Of a stretch of 64,000 nt of DNA, positions 44,138 to 51,218 are shown piece after piece. The notes below the pieces were generated by a model that saw only the letters and a list, made by a program, of their open reading frames with translations, ran no database searches and was not told the origin of the DNA. Position numbers and translations under genes: made by a program. Origin of the DNA: Chitinophaga sp. CB10 (lineage in GTDB: Bacteria; Bacteroidota; Bacteroidia; Chitinophagales; Chitinophagaceae); the NCBI GenBank assembly GCA_001870995.2, contig MLAV02000020.1, positions 1 through 64,000 of the forward strand, written 5' to 3'. The first letter of the stretch is position 1, and every line of letters begins with the position of its first letter.

Positions 44138-44820
44138 TGTTTGGACGTATTAAACTTATAACCCAGACCATATACAGTTTCGATATAGTCTGTTCCTTCT
44201 GCCACGCTGATCTTTTTCCGCAGGTTTTTTACGTGTTGATATACGAAGTCGAAGTTGGAGAGGTTATCGGTATAATCTCCCCAGAGGTGTGCTGCGATGG
44301 CTTGTTTGGACAGCACGCGGTTTTTATTGACGATAAAATACAGCAGGAGGTCAAATTCCTTGCGGGTGACGTCGAGCGGTTGTTTATTGACGGAGGCCTC
44401 GATGGTGTCGGTATTGAGTTCAATTTCGTTGAACACTACCTGGCTGCTGGGGCCTTCCAGTTGTTTGCGGCGGTATATGGCGCGGAGGCGTGCGTGCAGT
44501 TCTGACATGTGGAAGGGTTTGATGACGTAGTCGTCAGCGCCTTCGTCGAGTCCTTTCACTTTATCGTCCAGGGCATCTTTAGCGGAGATGATGAGGATAC
44601 CGCTGCGGATATTTTCCCGGCGGATTTGTTTAAGGAGTTCGAGGCCGTTGCCGTCCGGCAGCATGATATCAACGAGGATGCAATCATAGGAGAAGAGGGA
44701 GAGCTTTTCGGTGGCGGTTTCAAAGTCGTATGCGGGTTCGCATATATACTTTTCTCCTGTGAGATAGTCGGCTATACCACTGGAGAGTTCCTTATTATCT
44801 TCTACGATCAAAACTTTCAT
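44134..44820 (-). CDS. OmpR-family response regulator, first gene of the efflux operon
   Basis: 228 residues. Receiver domain with DN at 8-9, phosphoacceptor Asp51 (ILVDIMLPDGNGLELL), Ser in GILIISAKDA, Lys in YVIKPFHMSEL. Winged helix: LDVTRKEFDLLLYFIVNKNR, FVYQHVKNLRKKISV and IETVYGLGYKF. Transcription from the promoter at 44850-44880 would read regulator, kinase, TolC, pump and adaptor in that order, which implies positive autoregulation of the entire efflux set. Confidence 0.95.
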   Translation of the reverse strand: MKVLIVEDNKELSSGIADYLTGEKYICEPAYDFETATEKLSLFSYDCILVDIMLPDGNGLELLKQIRRENIRSGILIISAKDALDDKVKGLDEGADDYVIKPFHMSELHARLRAIYRRKQLEGPSSQVVFNEIELNTDTIEASVNKQPLDVTRKEFDLLLYFIVNKNRVLSKQAIAAHLWGDYTDNLSNFDFVYQHVKNLRKKISVAEGTDYIETVYGLGYKFNTSKQ

Positions 44821-44849
44821 ATGTACATACTTGCGCGCAAGGTCAGGTG

Positions 44850-44881
44850 CAAATTTATATCAATTTTGAAGTTTGAGCAAT
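44850..44881 (-). promoter_or_regulatory. Promoter of the regulator-efflux operon
   Basis: Minus-strand TAAATTTG (44857-44850) is an exact -7 element; ATTG (44881-44878) is 20 nt upstream, the correct -33 spacing for Bacteroidota promoters. It lies 30 nt before the start at 44820. Confidence 0.65.
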
Positions 44882-44932
44882 TAGTGCTTAGTATCTTGAT
44901 ATCAAATGAGTTATACTTTATATTTAAAACTA

Positions 44933-45079
44933 TCCCAAAAGTCATATCACAACGACGGATGATGTACCGGCTACCTGTAGCCAGGACGATTACGGGCACA
45001 GCAGTTCGGATACCGTTGATAGTGGTATGCATGTTCCGCCTCGTATGCGGTATCTATCGTTGGGAAATGACTTTTGGGA
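44933..45079. mobile_element. MITE-like element with 28-bp imperfect terminal inverted repeats
   Basis: A 147-bp segment flanked by TCCCAAAAGTCAT (44933-44945) and its perfect complement (45067-45079). Extending inward, 24 of 28 positions match between the two ends. It has no open frame of note; the interior holds smaller palindromes (GGCTACctGTAGCC; GATACCG with CGGTATC). This is the geometry of a non-autonomous insertion or a structured RNA. A clear target duplication is not visible, although TA occurs on both flanks. Confidence 0.55.
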
Positions 45080-45186
45080 GTAGTCTTTGGGAGTTAACGC
45101 AATCTAAAGTTAGGGGAGGCTATTTTGCCAGGTGCGATTCTTTTTTCATCAATACACTTCTCTTAAATTAATAATGGGTTAACACC

Positions 45187-46038
45187 TTAACGTTGGCCAT
45201 GCCTTTTGAACGAGTCGCTTTTCAGGACATTCAGATTTACCTTGAATTTACTTTCAATGGAAGCTTCCAATAATTCAAAGTGGCTTATTAATGAATTTTG
45301 GGTTTCCATCATTTGATTCAGGTACTTCGAACAATCCTCCATTACTTTCCCTTGATAAGTGATGGTTTGATCCATTTTGTCGACCTTTTTGTTGAGGTCT
45401 GTAAATTGTTTGTCGACTCCTTTGAATTTTTGATCGATGCCTTTGAGTTGTTTGTCAACGTCTTTGAGTTGCTTGTCGATGTTGGTGAATTTGTGGTCGA
45501 TGGTGGTGAATTTTTCGTCAACGAGGTTGAACCTTTCGTCGATTCTGGTGAATTTCTCGTCAACGAGGTTGAATCTTTCGTCGATTTTGGTGAATTTCTC
45601 GTCAACAAGGTTGAATCTTTCGTCGATTCTGGTGAATTTTTCGTCAACGAGGTTGAATCTTTCGTCGATTTTGGTGAATTTTTCGTCAACGAGGTTGAAT
45701 CTTTCATCGATTTTGGTGAATTTTTCGTCAACGAGGTTGAATCTTTCGTCGATTCTGGTGAATTTTTCGTCAACGAGGTTGAATCTCTCATCAACCCCTT
45801 TAAATTTTTCATGGACTTCATTAAACTGCTGGTTCATAGTCCCTTCCAGCTTCCTCAACTTCCCGTCCATTGAATCTTCCAGCTTCCTCAACTTCCCATC
45901 CATTGAATCTTCCAACTTCCTCAACTTCCCGTCCATCTTCCCTTCGAAAGCCTCAAACTTCTTATCCATTGCATCATTTACAGCGGAGTTAACTACCTCG
46001 GTTAACATGACCTTTAATTCAACTTGGTTTCCAAACAT
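45187..46038 (-). CDS. Long coiled-coil protein with seven 14-residue repeats
   Basis: 283 residues, no signal peptide, no catalytic motif. Residues 38-70 hold three copies of an 11-residue (hendecad) repeat, LRKLEDSMDGK. Residues 86-183 hold seven copies of a 14-residue double heptad, FNLVDEKFTxIDER, with Arg, Lys or Thr at the variable place. These continue as diverged heptads (IDKQLKDVDKQLKGIDQKF). Conserved hydrophobic positions in every heptad predict a parallel coiled coil of about 25 nm. The C-terminal 60 residues are unique. The repeat DNA (45490-45783) is nearly identical between copies, implying recent expansion. I do not recognise a family; the layout recalls repetitive filament or Bdr-like proteins, but only in general design. 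Confidence 0.7.
   Translation of the reverse strand: MFGNQVELKVMLTEVVNSAVNDAMDKKFEAFEGKMDGKLRKLEDSMDGKLRKLEDSMDGKLRKLEGTMNQQFNEVHEKFKGVDERFNLVDEKFTRIDERFNLVDEKFTKIDERFNLVDEKFTKIDERFNLVDEKFTRIDERFNLVDEKFTKIDERFNLVDEKFTRIDERFNLVDEKFTTIDHKFTNIDKQLKDVDKQLKGIDQKFKGVDKQFTDLNKKVDKMDQTITYQGKVMEDCSKYLNQMMETQNSLISHFELLEASIESKFKVNLNVLKSDSFKRHGQR
45490..45783 (-). repeat. 42-bp coding minisatellite, seven copies
   Basis: Seven in-frame 42-bp units inside the coiled-coil gene, each encoding two heptads. Copies differ mostly at one codon (AGA, AAA or ACC type) and at a few silent positions, so copy number could change by slippage or recombination without breaking the frame. Confidence 0.85.
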
Positions 46039-46091
46039 ATGTCTTGGTTTTTGATTGTGAAATTTATACTGCGAAACTAGGTATTTACAGC

Positions 46092-46141
46092 AATAAAAAA
46101 ATCAATCCGGGAGGAAAAATTTTCCTCTCATCAGATTGATT
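46092..46141 (-). terminator. Rho-independent terminator after the exported protein at 46178
   Basis: Minus strand: outer stem AATCAATC with GATTGATT and inner stem GAGGAAAA with TTTTCCTC, followed by a run of T residues (TTTTTTATT). It lies 37 nt past the stop. Confidence 0.85.
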
Positions 46142-46177
46142 TTCAGTTTCTTATAATGATAATTAGCGTATCACAAA

Positions 46178-46753
46178 TCAGGGCTTCCGCTTCCCTTTAG
46201 GGATCAGCTTGGGCTGCCCGTTTTCCCCGAATGGCTCACTCAAAAATACCTTATTTACTTTTAAATCCGTCTTCTCCGTAAGCGCCGCATCATAGGAAAT
46301 TTTACCCTTTTTGATCTCGTAAAACCGGGAGGCTACGTAATAGGCAGAATCGGTACCATTGTACACGGGCGTTATATCCGCGCCGCCAAATTCCAGGTTG
46401 CCATCTCCATCCCAATCCTTCACATCGGAAGCAATCGCATTCACCACCGTATCTGCCAGGGAGTGATCAATGTTGAAAACCTGGAACCGGTTTTTATTGG
46501 GAGCATTGTTTATCTCCAGGAAAAGAAAAACAGACTTTCCATCTTCCACCAGTTTATTCCGCTTGCTGGCATAATTGATATTGTCTTGCGGGAATATAAA
46601 TGCCTTATTGCCATTTACGAAAATAGTGCCTTTATATACCGTAATCATCTGGGCCTGGCTGCTTTTGAAATGCAGCTCATTTTTTTCTTTCTGGGCCTGC
46701 GCAGCAAAGCAGCTGCCGAGGCCAAGGCATAGTGTAAGCAGGAGTTTTTTCAT
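46178..46753 (-). CDS. Exported protein of unknown function
   Basis: 191 residues with signal peptide MKKLLLTLCLGLGSCFAAQA. The mature part is beta-rich (MITVYKGTIFVNGNKAFIFP; FYEIKKGKISYDAALTEK) and includes VKDWDGDGNLEFGGADITPV, an acidic DxDGDGxLEFxG stretch like those of calcium-binding or FG-GAP-like repeats, suggesting one calcium site. Single gene between its own terminator and the DUF1349-like gene. No family recognised. Confidence 0.65.
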   Translation of the reverse strand: MKKLLLTLCLGLGSCFAAQAQKEKNELHFKSSQAQMITVYKGTIFVNGNKAFIFPQDNINYASKRNKLVEDGKSVFLFLEINNAPNKNRFQVFNIDHSLADTVVNAIASDVKDWDGDGNLEFGGADITPVYNGTDSAYYVASRFYEIKKGKISYDAALTEKTDLKVNKVFLSEPFGENGQPKLIPKGKRKP

Positions 46754-46794
46754 AGTATTACTAAGTAAAAGAAAAATGATGGAAGATGGAAATA

Positions 46795-47457
46795 TTAATT
46801 ACCGCTATTTTTTTTCAGCCATTCCACACGCCGCTGATCAGGCAGATGTTTTACCTTAAAGTATTCAAAGGTAGCTTCAAAGCCATTTCCATCCGGGCTC
46901 GCTGCCATCAGTCCTACCATCACGGGCTTGTTATCCTGTAACGGCGCATTGCGGGTCATAATATAATTCTTGTCGTCGAGAGAATAGAAAATCTCCACCG
47001 CATCAAGGCGGCGTACCACTTTAATCCAGATAAAAGGTGGCGCCTTGTCGAGCGTAGTCACGCTCCAATCGCTCTTCGTATGCGTCACCACCGTACTCAC
47101 ATTAAACTTCCCGTCTACAAACTCCACCCCTGTTTTGATATAGTTTTCATGATCAGTGCGCAGCATAAGCCCCATCTGGTCAAAACGGGCCTTGTAAGCC
47201 CCCGTCAGCTTCACCTTCGCTTCAAATTCACCACCATAGGTCGTATATAAGAACGGCGCATCATCCACGGTGAACCCGTAATGTGAAATCCGCCAGTAGT
47301 CTGACTGCGGCGTCACCTGCATTTTCAGGGTGTTATTCTTAATTTCCCATTTCTCGGGTTCATTGAACCACTGCATTTTTTCTAACGTCTGCGCTGATAC
47401 GAACTTTGCTACCAGTACCAATGCCATTGCGGCAAGGAAGCCATTTATTCTCTTCAT
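46795..47457 (-). CDS. Exported DUF1349-like (concanavalin-fold) protein
   Basis: 220 residues from ATG 47457 (MKRINGFLAAMALVLVAKFVSAQ, signal peptide); the frame extends 14 codons upstream, but that extension puts a second hydrophobic start before the signal. The mature domain matches DUF1349 / regulation-of-enolase-1-like jelly rolls: TPQSDYWRISHYGFTVDDAP, FDQMGLMLRTDHENYIKTGV, FVDGKFNVSTVVTH, PVMVGLMAASPDGNGFEATF with the final FEYFKVKHL strand. Probably binds carbohydrate; no enzymatic role is established for the family. Confidence 0.8.
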   Translation of the reverse strand: MKRINGFLAAMALVLVAKFVSAQTLEKMQWFNEPEKWEIKNNTLKMQVTPQSDYWRISHYGFTVDDAPFLYTTYGGEFEAKVKLTGAYKARFDQMGLMLRTDHENYIKTGVEFVDGKFNVSTVVTHTKSDWSVTTLDKAPPFIWIKVVRRLDAVEIFYSLDDKNYIMTRNAPLQDNKPVMVGLMAASPDGNGFEATFEYFKVKHLPDQRRVEWLKKNSGN

Positions 47458-47475
47458 ATAATATAATTGTGCAGA

Positions 47476-47483
47476 CAAATATA
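47476..47483 (-). promoter_or_regulatory. TAnnTTTG -7 element upstream of the DUF1349-like gene
   Basis: Minus strand TATATTTG, exact -7 match, 19 nt before ATG 47457. No -33 TTG is seen because the region upstream is taken up by a terminator hairpin. Confidence 0.4.
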
Positions 47484-47492
47484 TAAAAACAA

Positions 47493-47525
47493 ACCGCATA
47501 GCCCCGTTGAACGATGCTATGCGGT
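47493..47525 (-). terminator. Second hairpin of a tandem terminator
   Basis: Perfect 9-bp stem ACCGCATAG/CTATGCGGT with a 15-nt loop, followed on the minus strand by TTGTTTTTATAT. It stands directly behind the hairpin at 47526-47562. Confidence 0.7.
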
Positions 47526-47562
47526 AAAAAATACCCCGGTGTCGATTATACGATCACCGGGG
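47526..47562 (-). terminator. Terminator of the small lipoprotein gene
   Basis: Perfect 8-bp stem CCCCGGTG/CACCGGGG (47534-47541, 47555-47562), followed on the minus strand by TATTTTTT. About 23 nt past the stop at 47585. Confidence 0.85.
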
Positions 47563-47584
47563 CAACAGAAATAAGTGTATCATC

Positions 47585-47974
47585 TTATCGAAGATTGGCG
47601 GCAGGATGGGCAACCAGTGCTGTGCCCGTGCTGGATGCTTCGTCTTTCTTCACGCCATCTACCCAAACCTCTACTTTCAAAGAGGAAGCGGCAGATGTAC
47701 CGGTGGCTGTTACAACAGCCTGCGCCATCAGAGCGCCGGCAGGCACATTTACTTCAGGACTGGTCCAGGTAGTACCGGATAAGGAGGAAACACTGGTGAG
47801 TTCAGTATCATAACCATACACCGCACTGCTTATCTGAACGTCGCTGGAACCAAACGCTTTGAACACCACTTTATGACTGGTACTGGAGGGGCCGTCATTG
47901 TCTTTCTTGGAACATGCAGTAAACACCATCATCACTGCCAACAATGGAAACAGGAGCTTCTTAAATAATTTCAT
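47585..47974 (-). CDS. Small surface-type lipoprotein
   Basis: 129 residues from ATG 47974 (MKLFKKLLFPLLAVMMVFTACSKKDND). The lipobox FTAC is followed by SKKDND, an acidic/lysine pattern close to the Bacteroidota lipoprotein export signal, so surface exposure is plausible. The rest is a single small beta-sandwich (HKVVFKAFGSSDVQISSAVY; EVNVPAGALMAQAVVTATGT; KVEVWVDGVKKDEAS). No family recognised. It has its own promoter (47996-48027) and a double terminator, which suggests strong independent expression. Confidence 0.7.
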   Translation of the reverse strand: MKLFKKLLFPLLAVMMVFTACSKKDNDGPSSTSHKVVFKAFGSSDVQISSAVYGYDTELTSVSSLSGTTWTSPEVNVPAGALMAQAVVTATGTSAASSLKVEVWVDGVKKDEASSTGTALVAHPAANLR

Positions 47975-47995
47975 AAAAAAAGATATTAGTCGGTA

Positions 47996-48027
47996 CAAAA
48001 TTATTTACCTCCCCCCGGGGCAACAAT
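47996..48027 (-). promoter_or_regulatory. Promoter of the small lipoprotein gene
   Basis: Minus-strand TAATTTTG (48003-47996) exactly fits TAnnTTTG; ATTG (48027-48024) is 20 nt upstream. Same ATTG-N20-TAnnTTTG layout as the efflux-operon promoter at 44850. Confidence 0.65.
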
Positions 48028-48040
48028 CCCCGGTAAACAG

Positions 48041-48076
48041 TATTTCCATCTACCTGCTTTCAGGTAGATGGGAAAC
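48041..48076. promoter_or_regulatory. Perfect 11-bp palindrome in the divergent region before the TPR kinase
   Basis: CCATCTACCTG (48046-48056) pairs with CAGGTAGATGG (48061-48071) over a 4-nt loop; flanking TTTCC/GGAAA extends it with one bulge. It lies about 50 nt upstream of ATG 48120, in the 145-bp gap shared with the divergent lipoprotein gene. May be an operator for the NarL-type regulator or a leader hairpin. Confidence 0.5.
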
Positions 48077-48119
48077 ACCGGAAATTGGCCCGCTGCGTAT
48101 TTGTTATTAATTTCCCGGT

Positions 48120-50099
48120 ATGAAAAAGTTAGCCATCCTTGTTTTCCTATATTCGCTGCCGTTATTCGTGAATGCCCAGGCGCCAGCCAATGAAAACTCT
48201 GCGGAAAGCCTTCTACTGCGACTCAATACCGCCGGCACGGACAGTGCCAGGGCCATGCTCTCCTTTGAGCTGGCAGACCTCTGGAAGGAAAAAGACAGCC
48301 TGAAGGCCGACCGCTACCTGAAAAACGGCCTGCAGTACAGCAAGCATACCGGGATACCGGCAGCAGTATATTATTACTACGCCGGCAGGATCGCTGAACC
48401 TACCGACCTGGATAAAGCCATGTCCTCCTACCTCAAAACCGACACCCTGCTGCAACCCTATACCAGCCAACTAGCCCTCTCCTTCCGGGCAAAAGCCTGG
48501 TACCTCTATGGCGCCGGTTTGCAAAAGAAAGATGATCCTAAAGGCTTTGCCAATATCCTCCTGAACAAAGCCATTCCCCTGGCACAACAGGCGGGCGACA
48601 ATACCATGGCCGGGAAAAACCTCCTGGCCGTAGCCCTGGTATTTAAAAACGCCGGCGAATTTGATAAAGCAGATACCTACTTACAATCAGCTTATACCTC
48701 CCTCAAAAAACCCGGCGTACCTACGCATGAACTGATCACCGCCTATACCACCGTCGCAGAAAATTATTCCCTCAGCGGTAAAGCCGCGGAGGCCAGGCAG
48801 GCGCTGGACAGCGCCGCAAAACTGCTGCCCGCCTATCCTGAGTCCGACTTCTACCTCGACTACTACGCGGCTGAAGGCCTGAACTATACCGTCATGGGGA
48901 AAATCAACGAAGCCCTTGCCAGTCTGGAAAAAGGCATCAAAATGGCCACCAAAATGGGAAAAGCCTACGACACCCAGCGCATGCAGCTGCAACAGTTCTA
49001 CGCCTATTACAACTCGCGCCAGTTTACAAAAGCGAAAAACGTATTGCTGCCACTCTCCGAAAAACCGGAAATGATGATGCTGGCCACCAACCGGCTGCAG
49101 GTGTACTATGGTCTGGCGCTTACCTTCGAAGAACTAAAAGACTTCCAGCCGGGATATGCCTGGATGAAAAAATATGCAGAGCTGAACGACAGCCTCAGTA
49201 AAAGTCAACTCGCCAACGATGTACATGCCCTGGAAATCCGCTACCGCAACGCAGAAAAGCAAAAGGAAATCGAAGCCCTCAAAGCCAAAAACATCCAGGA
49301 AAGCCTGTCCGCCAGTAATTCGCGGCTGGTGAGCGGACTCTTTGCGTCTATCAGCCTGTTTCTGGTACTGCTCCTTGCCGCCGGGTATATTATCTTCCGT
49401 AACCGGCGTAAACTGCACGCGCAAAAAGAGCTCAGCTACCGCCAACATCTCCACGAAATAGAACAGGAACAACAACTCCGCTATAGCCAGGCTATCCTGC
49501 AGGGAGAAGAGCAGGAAAGGCGCCGCCTCGCACGCGACCTCCACGATGGCCTCGGAGGCATGATCGCCGGCGCGCGTATTAATTTATCCGCACATATAAA
49601 GAGCGGACAAACACCAGAAACAGCCCCACTTGAAAAAATCACTCAGCAACTGGATAAATCTGTGACCGAATTACGCCGCATCGCCCATAACATGATGCCT
49701 GCCACCCTGCTGGAACAAAGCCTGGAAGCGGCCATCAATGACCTGTGCGAAAGTATGATGAATGATCATACCCGCATCACTTTCCAGGCCATCCACCTAT
49801 CCGACCACCCATTACCGGAGGATATCCAACTGCACATCTACCGGATCATCCAGGAACTGCTCACCAACGCCGTGCGCCACGGTAAGGCAAAAAACATTAT
49901 GTTGCAGTGCAGTATCCATGATGGCAAATGTTTCATCACCGCCGAGGATGACGGCCAGGGATTCGATATTACCAACAACAGCAAAGGCATAGGGCTTAAC
50001 AACATCCACAACCGCGTAGGCTTTATGAAAGGAAATATTGACATAGATTCGCGTATCAATCAGGGAACCACCGTAAACATCGAACTAAATGTCCAGTAA
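48120..50099 (+). CDS. TPR-sensor histidine kinase (HisKA_3/NarX type)
   Basis: 659 residues. Signal peptide (1-19), periplasmic TPR array (about 25-385: AGDNTMAGKNLLAVALVFKN; AGEFDKADTYLQSAYTSLKK), one transmembrane helix (about 402-425, LFASISLFLVLLLAAGYIIF), coiled coil, then the HisKA_3 dimerisation domain with ERRRLARDLHDGLGG (His475) and an HATPase domain with IIQELLTNAVRHGKAKNI, AEDDGQGFD and SKGIGLNNIHNRV. All phosphotransfer motifs are intact. The gene overlaps the response regulator by 11 bp. TPR sensors of this type monitor peptides or proteins at the envelope, but the ligand is unknown. Confidence 0.92.
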   Translation: MKKLAILVFLYSLPLFVNAQAPANENSAESLLLRLNTAGTDSARAMLSFELADLWKEKDSLKADRYLKNGLQYSKHTGIPAAVYYYYAGRIAEPTDLDKAMSSYLKTDTLLQPYTSQLALSFRAKAWYLYGAGLQKKDDPKGFANILLNKAIPLAQQAGDNTMAGKNLLAVALVFKNAGEFDKADTYLQSAYTSLKKPGVPTHELITAYTTVAENYSLSGKAAEARQALDSAAKLLPAYPESDFYLDYYAAEGLNYTVMGKINEALASLEKGIKMATKMGKAYDTQRMQLQQFYAYYNSRQFTKAKNVLLPLSEKPEMMMLATNRLQVYYGLALTFEELKDFQPGYAWMKKYAELNDSLSKSQLANDVHALEIRYRNAEKQKEIEALKAKNIQESLSASNSRLVSGLFASISLFLVLLLAAGYIIFRNRRKLHAQKELSYRQHLHEIEQEQQLRYSQAILQGEEQERRRLARDLHDGLGGMIAGARINLSAHIKSGQTPETAPLEKITQQLDKSVTELRRIAHNMMPATLLEQSLEAAINDLCESMMNDHTRITFQAIHLSDHPLPEDIQLHIYRIIQELLTNAVRHGKAKNIMLQCSIHDGKCFITAEDDGQGFDITNNSKGIGLNNIHNRVGFMKGNIDIDSRINQGTTVNIELNVQ

Positions 50100-50724
50100 A
50101 GAAATCACCATATCCATCGTAGACGATCATCCGGTTGTGCTGGAAGGTCTGCATAAGCTATTATCCGCCTCCCCAGGCCTGACCGTAACCGCCTGCTATA
50201 CCACCGCCAGCGAGTGCCTGGAAGCGATGGAACTGCAACCAACAGATATCCTCCTGCTGGATATCAACCTCCCTGATATGAAAGGCGCAGCGCTTTGCAA
50301 AGCCATCAAGACTATTGCACCTGCCACCCATATCCTGGCTTTCAGCAATCATTCCGAACGCAGCCTCATCCTGCAACTGCTGCAAAATGGCGCTTCCGGC
50401 TACCTGCTCAAAAACGCCAGCGCCGAAGAGTTGATCCATTGCATCCAGGAAGCCCATAACGGACTGATCACCTTCAGCAAAGCAGTGCGGGAAATCATGG
50501 CACGCCCTTCCGCGCTCGACCTGCAAGGCACGCCACAACTCACCACCAGGGAAAAAGAAATCCTGCAACTCATCTCCGACGGTAAAACCACTCCCCAAAT
50601 TGCATCGCAATTGAATTTAAGTCCCATGACGGTAGAAACCCACCGCAAAAATCTTATGCATAAGTTCCAGTCCAAAAATGTGGCGGCACTTATAAAAGCA
50701 GCAATTACGCAAGGGTTTATTTAA
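50089..50724 (+). CDS. NarL/LuxR-family response regulator
   Basis: 211 residues. Receiver: VDDHPVVLEG (DD at 12-13), phosphoacceptor Asp58 (ILLLDINLPDMKG), and YLLKNASAEEL (Lys about 108). Output: LTTREKEILQLISDGKTTPQ followed by the recognition helix QIASQLNLSPMTVETHRKNL. Cognate partner of the TPR kinase through an 11-bp gene overlap. The divergent lipoprotein and the palindrome at 48046-48071 are candidate targets. Confidence 0.95.
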   Translation: MSSKEITISIVDDHPVVLEGLHKLLSASPGLTVTACYTTASECLEAMELQPTDILLLDINLPDMKGAALCKAIKTIAPATHILAFSNHSERSLILQLLQNGASGYLLKNASAEELIHCIQEAHNGLITFSKAVREIMARPSALDLQGTPQLTTREKEILQLISDGKTTPQIASQLNLSPMTVETHRKNLMHKFQSKNVAALIKAAITQGFI

Positions 50725-50726
50725 TC

Positions 50727-50790
50727 GTAAACGGATAAAATATTAAGCGCTTGGTTAGTTCAAGCAATTACGTATATCCGTTTACGTAAT
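50727..50790 (+). promoter_or_regulatory. Two mutually exclusive stems after the response regulator
   Basis: GTAAACGGATA (50727-50737) pairs perfectly with TATCCGTTTAC (50775-50785), enclosing GCTTG/CAAGC. In competition, ATTACGTA (50767-50774) pairs with TACGTAAT (50783-50790). Both use 50783-50785. No U tract follows. Could be a 3-prime end structure or an attenuator-like switch. Confidence 0.5.
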
Positions 50791-50801
50791 TATACAGGTT
50801 G

Positions 50802-51014
50802 CCCACACCTGCGTACATCTATGTAGTACTCTTCACCCGCACCTGCAAACATCCATTACTCTGATAGCGCCCTTCTTCCGACGGAAGTAACCCACATCTG
50901 CATACACCCATATAGTAATCTTCACGCCAGTAGGTCCACGCCACACCCCCATACATTCATTACCTGACACTCCCCTTCTTCCCAGCGAAAGCCCCCCACC
51001 TGCATACATCCCCC
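50802..51014. repeat. Diverged C-rich tandem repeat, about 90-100 bp unit
   Basis: Two full copies and the start of a third. Copy 1 50802-50890, copy 2 50891-50991, partial copy 50992-51014. Shared blocks in the same order: CACCTGCGTACATC / CACATCTGCATACACC / CACCTGCATACATCC; then GTAGTACTCTTCAC / TAGTAATCTTCACG; then CCCTTCTTCCGACGGAAG / CCCTTCTTCCCAGCGAAAG. Strongly C-rich on the plus strand. Confidence 0.65.
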
Positions 51015-51110
51015 CTCCTTCCCCCCCAAAAACTCCCCATTTACGTAATAAGGAAAATTTCCACCTCCAATCTTTTCCGGATTTCGAAAATAACTTCGCA
51101 AACCCCATCC

Positions 51111-51118
51111 TACATTTG
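51111..51118 (+). promoter_or_regulatory. TAnnTTTG -7 element for the Xus-like operon
   Basis: TACATTTG fits the -7 consensus exactly and leaves a leader of about 95 nt before ATG 51219. No clear -33 TTG. Palindromes at 51052-51062 (GGAAAATTTCC) and 51083-51090 (TTTCGAAA) precede it and could be repressor sites, for example for Fur, which is unproven. Confidence 0.5.
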
Positions 51119-51218
51119 CACCGGAAACAGAACTTATATTCTATACTGCATGCGCACCCGCACACTGCTGCGGGATTTTTTTGCCCATACACGAACGAAC
51201 TGATCTACAAAAGAATAA

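Larger units (their letters stand above)
44821..45186. other. Intergenic region with promoter and MITE-like element
   Basis: 366 bp without a gene. It contains the efflux-operon promoter (44850-44881), the inverted-repeat element (44933-45079), and just outside that element a short tandem direct repeat (TTTTGGGAGTAG then TTTGGGAGTTA, 45073-45096). Confidence 0.6.
50725..51218. other. Gene-free region before the TonB receptor
   Basis: 494 bp. A 119-codon minus frame across it is Cys/Gly-rich translation of repeats and is not supported. Contents: the alternative stems (50727-50790), a diverged C-rich tandem repeat (50802-51014), palindromic GGAAAATTTCC at 51052-51062, and the promoter element TACATTTG at 51111. 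Confidence 0.6.

Noticed and set aside
45490..45783. Regular 42-bp repeats that could suggest a CRISPR array
   Set aside because: The units are contiguous, in frame, without spacers, and encode a coiled coil; no cas gene is present.
45298..45873. 191-codon plus-strand repeat ORF (FVDSGEFFVNEVES type)
   Set aside because: It is the antisense reading of the heptad repeats; the minus-strand frame has proper heptads, start and context.
46276..46753. DxDGDG stretch in the exported protein taken as a dockerin or full EF-hand
   Set aside because: Only one acidic motif with no second repeat or flanking helices; at most a single calcium site.
47975..48119. Orientation flip at about 48 kb read as a replication origin
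   Set aside because: No dnaA or dnaN gene, no cluster of DnaA boxes and no origin-type AT-rich region; a change in gene strand alone is not evidence.
50833..51192. 119-codon minus-strand Cys/Gly-rich ORF
   Set aside because: Translation of the C-rich tandem repeat; no homology pattern or start context.
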